A stretch of DNA of 64,000 nt from Marinimicrobium locisalis (lineage in GTDB: Bacteria > Pseudomonadota > Gammaproteobacteria > Pseudomonadales > Cellvibrionaceae): assembly GCF_039822625.1 (NCBI RefSeq), contig NZ_JBDLLG010000015.1, positions 57,050 to 121,049 on the forward strand. Direction: 5' to 3'. The position numbers and the translations under genes were made by a program. Position 1 is the first letter of the stretch; every line of letters starts with the position of its first letter. Positions 59,107-64,000 of this stretch are shown here, piece after piece. The notes under the pieces were generated by a model. That model made no database searches. It saw only the letters and a list, made by a program, of their open reading frames with translations, and was not told where the DNA came from.

Positions 59107-60900
59107 TTAAATTCTGTCTAGAACCCACTGCTGAACCTCGGGCGTATCGTAAATATCCCCCGGGTACCTCGCCTCTGGCATATAGGTTTCATTGTGACCC
59201 CTGAACCGTTTACGCCAAACTTTCATGGGTAGCATCAGCTTCCCCAACCCGCTCGGCAACTGCGGCTGCGGCAACCGGACGTCAATATACAGAGTATCTG
59301 AACCGGTCCCTCGGCCAACATGGCGTACATTGGGCAAACGCACCACCAGGTCCGAAAAGTCAAGGCAGGCGCTCACACAGCTGCCGCTAGTGACCAGCAC
59401 CGGCGTTATGGAGGAGTTAACACTCCCAACATTCGACCAAAGCTGCATCAACCACTTTGATAGAGCGCTGTCGGAGTTCGGCGAGTACCACTCCCGACCC
59501 TCACGCAGGGCCAGGCTAATTCCCTGATAGTGACGCTTAGCTGACTCATAAAGAGGGTCCTTGGAGCCAACACTGAGGGCCCTTTTTCTGTGGTAATTTG
59601 CGTTTCCTTTACTCACACGGAACTCGGAATAATGTTCCATTTCCCCCTCCCGGATACGCAGCCGGGCGAGGGCTGAAGAACCGTAGAGAGCTTCCAGAAT
59701 CCTTACCCCCCAGGCAGAACTCCCTCCACCATTCCAACGAACATCAAACACAACCACACTGTCTTCTGGGAGTTTCCCCAAACGGTCGATAAGGTGTTCC
59801 ATCGCCTCTCGGTGATCCGGTGATTGAATTTGAAAGCTCGGCAGAGAGACCCAGTAAATGCCCTCTTCCAATCGTTCAATACTCGCTAATTCGGGCCGGT
59901 TCCGAACTTTAAGCGAGGCCTGCTCGACCTCCTTTAACCCCAAGGCGTCCCTTGGCATTCTGTGGAAACTCACCTTAAAATGACCATCATTGAAACCATC
60001 CATGTACGTTTGTATGAGATCGGCGTAATCCCGAGCGGTTTCTACCTTCCCCACGGAGGCAACGGCCGCCTCATAGCCATCATCAAGATATTCACGAAAG
60101 TCGGGATTCTGCGTGTCAATAGCGCCCGGATGATTCTCAAGCGCTTTGTGGTAGATAAAGTCCAGATCCCTCTTGGCGAGCTTCGCCCAATTTCTGTTCG
60201 AGACCTCTAGGGGGCCGTCCGCCGGTTCGTCCACCCAGCGGACGTTGTCCAACTGATAGTGAATGCCCTGAGACGCGTTCCAAGTCGGCGTGATATCGAT
60301 GGCGCTGTTGACTCGACTCAGGTCTAACCCTCTTTCCACCAGCATACCCACGGGAACTTCCACGCGACGCCACTCGTTCAGCGGTGCAAGAGGTACCTTG
60401 ATCGCCTCACTGGTACAAGGCCAGCCGCACTCCACCTTCATACTTAAACCTGTGGCGAACCCCCAGTCGCGAATGCGAATGTCAAACTGCAGACTCCCCG
60501 TTTCAAACTCACTCAAATCCACAAAGCCGGAGGGCTGACTCACCGGCTTGAAGCGCACCGAGGCATTGGTGGGCTCGTAGCCATACTGCACGTCCAAAAC
60601 ATTCCCGCGACTGCTCTCGCCCGCCTCTATCACCGTCACCTCAACATAGTGATCGACCTCTTCATCGGCTCGAACTTCGCGCCCACTTCCCTCCTTAACG
60701 GGCGACCGCCAATAGGAGGGAAACCAATCCTCGGAAACGCAGTCTTGGAATATCGTGCCAAGAGGTAGGGCGCACTCTTCCTTGACCGGCGTGTAATAGC
60801 TACTCTCTTCATTGCCGGTATCGTTGAGGGTTCTATTCGAGGTTTCCCCGCAACCTGCCATGAACAGAATAAGAAGAACGAGAGGGGAGTTAAACTTCAC
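59107..60900 (-). CDS. Lipoprotein with sugar-binding-like module and S41-type peptidase domain
   Basis: The 597-residue predicted lipoprotein has lipobox LFMAGC. A jelly-roll module (about 45-220; VDLSEFETGSLQFDIRIRDW, GIHYQLDNVRW) resembles those in the 52844 lipoprotein. A helical linker and an S41 C-terminal-processing-peptidase-like domain follow (about 330-590; EGIYWVSLPSF, VVVFDVRWNGGGSSAWG, VLVTSGSCVSACLDFSD with the putative Ser in the SGSC segment). S41 enzymes cut proteins in the envelope, so a sugar-targeted protease or cell-surface hydrolase is possible. GTG 60900 has GGAG eight bases upstream; the TTG at 60906 is too close to it. Confidence 0.8.
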   Translation of the reverse strand: MKFNSPLVLLILFMAGCGETSNRTLNDTGNEESSYYTPVKEECALPLGTIFQDCVSEDWFPSYWRSPVKEGSGREVRADEEVDHYVEVTVIEAGESSRGNVLDVQYGYEPTNASVRFKPVSQPSGFVDLSEFETGSLQFDIRIRDWGFATGLSMKVECGWPCTSEAIKVPLAPLNEWRRVEVPVGMLVERGLDLSRVNSAIDITPTWNASQGIHYQLDNVRWVDEPADGPLEVSNRNWAKLAKRDLDFIYHKALENHPGAIDTQNPDFREYLDDGYEAAVASVGKVETARDYADLIQTYMDGFNDGHFKVSFHRMPRDALGLKEVEQASLKVRNRPELASIERLEEGIYWVSLPSFQIQSPDHREAMEHLIDRLGKLPEDSVVVFDVRWNGGGSSAWGVRILEALYGSSALARLRIREGEMEHYSEFRVSKGNANYHRKRALSVGSKDPLYESAKRHYQGISLALREGREWYSPNSDSALSKWLMQLWSNVGSVNSSITPVLVTSGSCVSACLDFSDLVVRLPNVRHVGRGTGSDTLYIDVRLPQPQLPSGLGKLMLPMKVWRKRFRGHNETYMPEARYPGDIYDTPEVQQWVLDRI

Positions 60901-60985
60901 TGTCAATGCTCCATAACTGATATTATTAGAATGGTACTAAGCCACTACCAGAACGCCAACTGGCTATCCAAGACGCCCAGCGTTC

Positions 60986-61231
60986 TTAAGTCGCTCCCTT
61001 CCCTATTTTATCCCAAGCCGAATTATTGTCCGCCCAACAAAGGGCGATCCAGTGCCAAGCAGTAGGAAAAAGGGTGACCAGAAGGAAATACTTTCCAGAT
61101 ACCACCGCTCCGCCGACAGCGACTGCGGTCATAACGAACACGAATATAAGCATCTGAACGGCTGCCCCACGCGTACTCGTTCCCAGTAATCCGTAATAGA
61201 CCCACCTGGGAATGTCCTGTATTCTTTTCAT
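60986..61231 (-). CDS. Small two-helix membrane protein
   Basis: The 81-residue product (MKRIQDIPRWVYYGLLG) has two hydrophobic stretches (AAVQMLIFVFVMTAVAVGGAV region and YFLLVTLFPTAWHWIALCW). ATG 61231 is preceded by GGAG six bases upstream. No family was recognised. It lies 107 bp after the GNAT gene on the same strand, in a run of small low-GC genes. Confidence 0.65.
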   Translation of the reverse strand: MKRIQDIPRWVYYGLLGTSTRGAAVQMLIFVFVMTAVAVGGAVVSGKYFLLVTLFPTAWHWIALCWADNNSAWDKIGKGAT

Positions 61232-61337
61232 TTTTATCTCCATTAATTTCATGATTCCGTGCGCGGAGGCACGATTTTCCGAAAGCGTTTCCCCTCCACC
61301 TACAGCATTCTCGACACGATGGTCGCTGCCTCGCCCT

Positions 61338-61757
61338 CTAGCCATCTGGGATCAATCTTTTACCGACGCTCACAACATCGTCAGGGGTATAGCCGAGATG
61401 GCGGTAGAAATCCAGAACCGCCTCGTTAGAGCTACGAACGACTATATTGAGTTTGGGACAGCCCAGGGACTTAAGAGCGTCTTCAACCGTCTGCATTAGG
61501 AGCCTACCGAATCCGCGGTTCTGGTACTCGGAGGAGACGGCCAAATAGAATACTGACCCCCGGTGGCCATCATAGCCGGCCATGGCCGAGGCGACCACTT
61601 TGCTTTCAATCTCCCCGACGAAAAATAGCTCGGGCTGTACCGCAAGCTTTCTGGATATATCGCTATCCGGATCGTTCCACGGGCGGGTTAGCCCGCATGC
61701 TCGCCAAAGCGAGATGACGGGCTCTCTATCTTGCTCTTTAAATAGCCGTATTTTCAT
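61338..61757 (-). CDS. GNAT acetyltransferase, YpeA-like
   Basis: The 139-residue N-acetyltransferase has LAVSSEYQNRGFGRLLM as the acetyl-CoA-binding motif A, and NIVVRSSNEAVLDFYRHLGY at the C-terminus. It matches the YpeA group in size and motifs (WNDPDSDISRKL), whose substrate is unknown. It is part of the accessory run of small minus-strand genes. Confidence 0.88.
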   Translation of the reverse strand: MKIRLFKEQDREPVISLWRACGLTRPWNDPDSDISRKLAVQPELFFVGEIESKVVASAMAGYDGHRGSVFYLAVSSEYQNRGFGRLLMQTVEDALKSLGCPKLNIVVRSSNEAVLDFYRHLGYTPDDVVSVGKRLIPDG

Positions 61758-61895
61758 ACTTCATTCCCTTTTAGGTAGCTTATCGTCTTTACACAGAGGG
61801 AGACATAAACGATCCATGTCCAGCTCCCACACTTTTATTCCGCGACACCTTGGTTGGCATAAAGCGCTGCTGTGGACGTCGAGCTGCCAAGCAGG

Positions 61896-62150
61896 TTATG
61901 ATTTCTCATTATGGGGTTCGCCCGAGTGCTTCCTTTCATTCAAAGCCCACATGACGTTACCCGCAAAAAAGCCCGTCAGCGGGAATATGATAAAGCCAAT
62001 AAGGGGCAGCAGACGGTCTGCGCCCGCGGGCTGTATGAAGTTCATGATGAGCGACCATGCCACCGCCGTACCCACCCCCCAGAAGAAAACCCACGTCTTC
62101 CAGACAAAGGCTCTCTTTCCCATTTTTCGAGTTTCGCTCCACTTCTTCAT
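61896..62150 (-). CDS. Small two-helix membrane protein
   Basis: The 84-residue protein starts with a basic head (MKKWSETRKMGKRAFVWKTW) and has two hydrophobic stretches (WVFFWGVGTAVAWSLIMNF and LIGFIIFPLTGFFAGNVMW). AAAGGAG precedes the ATG. No family was recognised. It lies 22 bp after another small membrane protein gene, so the two are probably co-transcribed. Confidence 0.7.
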   Translation of the reverse strand: MKKWSETRKMGKRAFVWKTWVFFWGVGTAVAWSLIMNFIQPAGADRLLPLIGFIIFPLTGFFAGNVMWALNERKHSGEPHNEKS

Positions 62151-62172
62151 GTTGAACTCCTTTAGGATTCAT

Positions 62173-62343
62173 TCACCTTGAGATCCACCGCTTCAATGAC
62201 TTGAAGAGCGTCAACACTATAACGCAGAATACTCCCACAAAGAGAGCCCTATACCAATCCGCGTCAGCCAGCCCATAGACAACCACGTCATAAATCGCAA
62301 AGCCAACAGCCACTCCGATACCCATTGGCAACGAATCCTTCAT
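62173..62343 (-). CDS. Very small membrane protein, 56 residues
   Basis: Read directly from the minus strand, the product begins MKDSLPMGIGVAVGFAIYDV and has two hydrophobic segments, the second ALFVGVFCVIVLTLF, ending in a basic tail (KSLKRWISR). AGGTGAG lies just before the ATG, a good ribosome site. It matches no family I know. It is directly upstream of the 84-residue membrane protein gene (22 bp) and probably forms an operon with it. Confidence 0.65.
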   Translation of the reverse strand: MKDSLPMGIGVAVGFAIYDVVVYGLADADWYRALFVGVFCVIVLTLFKSLKRWISR

Positions 62344-62347
62344 ACGC

Positions 62348-62416
62348 TCACCTTATAAATTTCTTTACCTCGACGAATGACTTATCTTCTTCGACTCTGG
62401 CATCAGATAGCGCCCT
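62348..62416 (-). pseudogene. Possible gene remnant before the 56-residue protein
   Basis: A protein-like frame (ALSDARVEEDKSFVEVKKFI, then Arg and stop) ends four bases before the small gene's ATG but has no in-frame start after the preceding TAG. It may be the truncated C-terminus of a gene lost by deletion. Chance is possible at this length. Confidence 0.25.
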
Positions 62417-62438
62417 CTAGCCCACCCCAGCGACCCCC

Positions 62439-62900
62439 TTATTCGCCGTAGTAGTCACTTTCCGCTTCGAGAAGAAGTTGCTCATACTCTACTTTCGTGA
62501 TGAAACCCTTTTCAAGCTGCTCCTTAGCCTCCATTTTTCTTATAAAGTACTCGTACTCTATGGCGGCTAGTATATAACCATACTCCCGTTCTGAAATGTT
62601 TTCCTTCTTGAACTCCGTTCGCGCGACGCTCTTATTCCACGATGCCCCTTTAGGCACTTTCGGAAGCGTATAGTCATTTTTCAGTACTGACTCGTCTGAT
62701 ACTCTATAGCCCTTGTCAATATGCTCTTGAGCACAAACATAAAGAAGATAATCTACAGAGGCCTGTGCTCCGCGCCAATGCCAGTAAAAGTTTGCCGAGC
62801 ACTCGCCTATAACATTATCGTCACGGTCTAAAACATCTAAGCTCCCTTTTGCACAACTCATCATTAAGGATATAGCTAATAAAAGACTAAACCTTCGCAT
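62439..62900 (-). CDS. Small lipoprotein, unknown function
   Basis: The 153-residue predicted lipoprotein has lipobox SLMMSC (Cys16). The mature part is hydrophilic with CAQEHIDKGYRVSDESV and a helical Glu/Lys-rich tail (FIRKMEAKEQLEKGFITKVE). Three further Cys are present. GGGAG precedes the ATG. No family was recognised. Base composition is lower in GC than the core genes. Confidence 0.7.
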   Translation of the reverse strand: MRRFSLLLAISLMMSCAKGSLDVLDRDDNVIGECSANFYWHWRGAQASVDYLLYVCAQEHIDKGYRVSDESVLKNDYTLPKVPKGASWNKSVARTEFKKENISEREYGYILAAIEYEYFIRKMEAKEQLEKGFITKVEYEQLLLEAESDYYGE

Positions 62901-62984
62901 TCTGACTCCCTGGTTTACTAAGCCGCGCGGACTGGAGATCCCTTCGCGATTTCTGGTTGTGGATCGCCGCCTAGGCGCCGCTTG

Positions 62985-63425
62985 TCATACAATTTGTTTA
63001 ATCACAAGGTAATGAGGACCAACACCCTCAATGTTGAACTCATTAGATGCCAAACTATAGCCCGCTTTAATATAAAATCCAATAGCAGCGCTTCTGGCAT
63101 TTGCCCATATCAAAGAGGAGCCCTCCGCTTTAGCGTACTCTTCCGCCGCGGCTAATAGAAGCTTTCCGACGCCTTTCCGGCGACACGTAGAGTCAGTAGC
63201 CATTGCGCGGAGTTGATGGGAGTTCTCCGTTTTCATCGACGGTTCTTTTTTGCGATAAACCGAAGCAATGCCCACGACATTGTTTTTTTCATCTATTGCG
63301 CCAAAATGAGCAGTACCGGGATCATTATCCCCCTCGAATATACACGCTGATATATCCTCTCCAGGGCGAAGGAGCTCATTTCTTAATGTCAGCGTATCCT
63401 TTGACGAAACTTTCTGTATATACAT
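62985..63425 (-). CDS. GNAT acetyltransferase
   Basis: The 146-residue N-acetyltransferase has HQLRAMATDSTCRRKGVGKLLLAAAEEY (motif A RRKGVGKLL) and a C-terminal NARSAAIGFYIKAGYSLAS segment. The acceptor is unknown; the order resembles small-molecule acetyltransferases of the PA-type families. It is a single gene in the accessory run. Confidence 0.88.
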   Translation of the reverse strand: MYIQKVSSKDTLTLRNELLRPGEDISACIFEGDNDPGTAHFGAIDEKNNVVGIASVYRKKEPSMKTENSHQLRAMATDSTCRRKGVGKLLLAAAEEYAKAEGSSLIWANARSAAIGFYIKAGYSLASNEFNIEGVGPHYLVIKQIV

Positions 63426-63531
63426 TTTATTTCCTGAGTGCGATGCATAACGCAGAGAACTCTGATACTACGTTCGGCTACGAAATGAAGGCGAATATGA
63501 AATACACCAGACGCCGCCAACACTGGCATGA

Positions 63532-64000
63532 TCAGGAGTTCTTTTCCCATGAAAAATCCATCTGCCTTGCCGTTCTTTCGGCCAACTCCTTGCTGTGCAA
63601 CCTACTTACCAAGTGTAGACTCATGTCAATTCCCGCTGAAATGCCACCCGAAGTAACGACCTCGCCTTCATCTACCCATCGTACATTCTCGACAACGCTC
63701 AGCTGGGGAAATGCACTTCTTAGATCGGCCACGTCCTCCCAGTGAGTCGTGACTCCATGATTTTTGAGAACCTTTGCTTTAGCTAACAAAAACGTACCAG
63801 TGCAAACAGAGGCTGTAACCGATGCATTCTTCGATTGATGGTAGATCCACTCCATGACCGGGGGTTTACTCATTTCATCGGCGTGAACACCACCCGCAAT
63901 GATCAGAACATCAATCAAAGGATGGTCATTAAATCCATAGCTAGTGCCCGTCCATAAACGGCAATTTTTCAGATAGTTGCCGGTTTTCCTCATTGGCTGT
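63532..64000 (-). CDS. DJ-1/PfpI family protein, 5' end beyond the window
   Basis: The frame stays open to the window edge, so the N-terminus is missing. Visible parts are DVLIIAGGVHADEM, ASVCTGTFLLAKAKVL with the nucleophile-elbow Cys, VTTHWEDVADLRSAFP and VTSGGISAGIDMSLHLVSRL. These fit the ThiJ/PfpI-type GATase1 domain of isonitrile-hydratase-like proteins or of AraC-fused regulators. An ATG at 63993 exists, but complete family members have about 40 more residues before this point. If an AraC domain existed it would lie C-terminal, and here the protein ends soon after, so it is a stand-alone DJ-1/PfpI protein. Confidence 0.8.
   Translation of the reverse strand, partial: QPMRKTGNYLKNCRLWTGTSYGFNDHPLIDVLIIAGGVHADEMSKPPVMEWIYHQSKNASVTASVCTGTFLLAKAKVLKNHGVTTHWEDVADLRSAFPQLSVVENVRWVDEGEVVTSGGISAGIDMSLHLVSRLHSKELAERTARQMDFSWEKNS

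Noticed and set aside
60986..64000. Integron cassette array
   Set aside because: Small same-strand genes suggested cassettes, but I could not find paired RYYYAAC / GTTRRRY attC-type sites in the spacers and no integrase is present.
1..64000. tRNA or rRNA genes, insertion sequences, prophage
   Set aside because: No cloverleaf with a T-arm GTTCGANTC context, no rRNA-like tract, and no transposase or phage protein was seen by eye. A tRNAscan or Infernal run would be decisive.

Overview
The window looks like chromosomal DNA of a marine or saline, polysaccharide-degrading gammaproteobacterium of the Cellvibrionaceae type (Marinimicrobium / Gilvimarinus / Saccharophagus-like). The reasons are the high-GC coding style, many lipoprotein glycoside hydrolases, a long polyserine linker in a secreted protein (42042-44807), several sugar-binding-like domains, and gammaproteobacterial core genes (hslO, hslR, yrfG, nudE). 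The genus is an inference. I saw no rRNA, tRNA, CRISPR array, insertion sequence or prophage.

Layout. 1-4827: a pectin/uronate end-pathway operon (DUF4861-GH88/105 lipoprotein, kduI, kduD, strong terminator). 4856-7903: an SLC13/DASS-type permease and a DUF2141-MipA/OmpV fusion protein. 7935-11568: a zinc-uptake unit with a ZnuD-like TonB receptor and a zinc-binding lipoprotein resembling AztD, behind a palindromic Zur box. 11826-16021: a sigma-54 promoter, a NarK/NasA-type nitrate transporter and a PP2C-phosphatase/Ser-Thr-kinase fusion, bracketed by three copies of a structured repeat module. nirBD and nitrate reductase, the usual partners, do not follow. 16022-27850: a beta-mannan/galactomannan locus containing GH27 alpha-galactosidase, GH5 mannanase, mannobiose/cellobiose 2-epimerase, GH130 mannosylglucose phosphorylase, SSS and GPH symporters, a LacI regulator and an AGE-family mannose isomerase. 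Four near-palindromic TGTAACCGGTTACA-like operators tie it together, two of them lying on the -10 element of matching promoters. 27900-28116: a probable intergenic small RNA with its own promoter and terminator.

28247-41689 is mostly housekeeping: Hsp33, Hsp15, GMP/IMP nucleotidase, NudE, YbjQ proteins with an M48 protease, an alcohol dehydrogenase, DUF1206 and DedA/YqaA-type membrane proteins, a Crp/Fnr regulator, and an NfeD/SPFH (stomatin) operon. 42042-48869 holds a polyserine-linked G8-domain lipoprotein and a diguanylate cyclase / FGE-fold protein / diguanylate cyclase trio in which the two cyclases are paralogues with a carbohydrate-binding-like periplasmic domain. 49160-52835: TetR and SDR genes with matching operators, then RecQ. 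52844-60900: lipoproteins with jelly-roll sugar-binding-like modules, an EAL phosphodiesterase, an ice-binding-like adhesin and an OmpA protein. 60986-64000: a lower-GC run of small accessory genes on the minus strand (small membrane proteins, two GNAT acetyltransferases, a lipoprotein, a DJ-1/PfpI protein cut by the window edge).

How the genes work together: mannanase and alpha-galactosidase cut galactomannan outside or at the envelope. The symporters import oligosaccharides. The epimerase converts mannobiose to mannosylglucose, GH130 phosphorolyses it to mannose-1-phosphate and glucose, and the mannose isomerase feeds mannose to fructose. The LacI protein is the likely regulator. The kdu operon ends the unsaturated-uronate route at 2-keto-3-deoxygluconate. 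The c-di-GMP enzymes and sugar-binding-like lipoproteins suggest that carbohydrate sensing is linked to surface behaviour.
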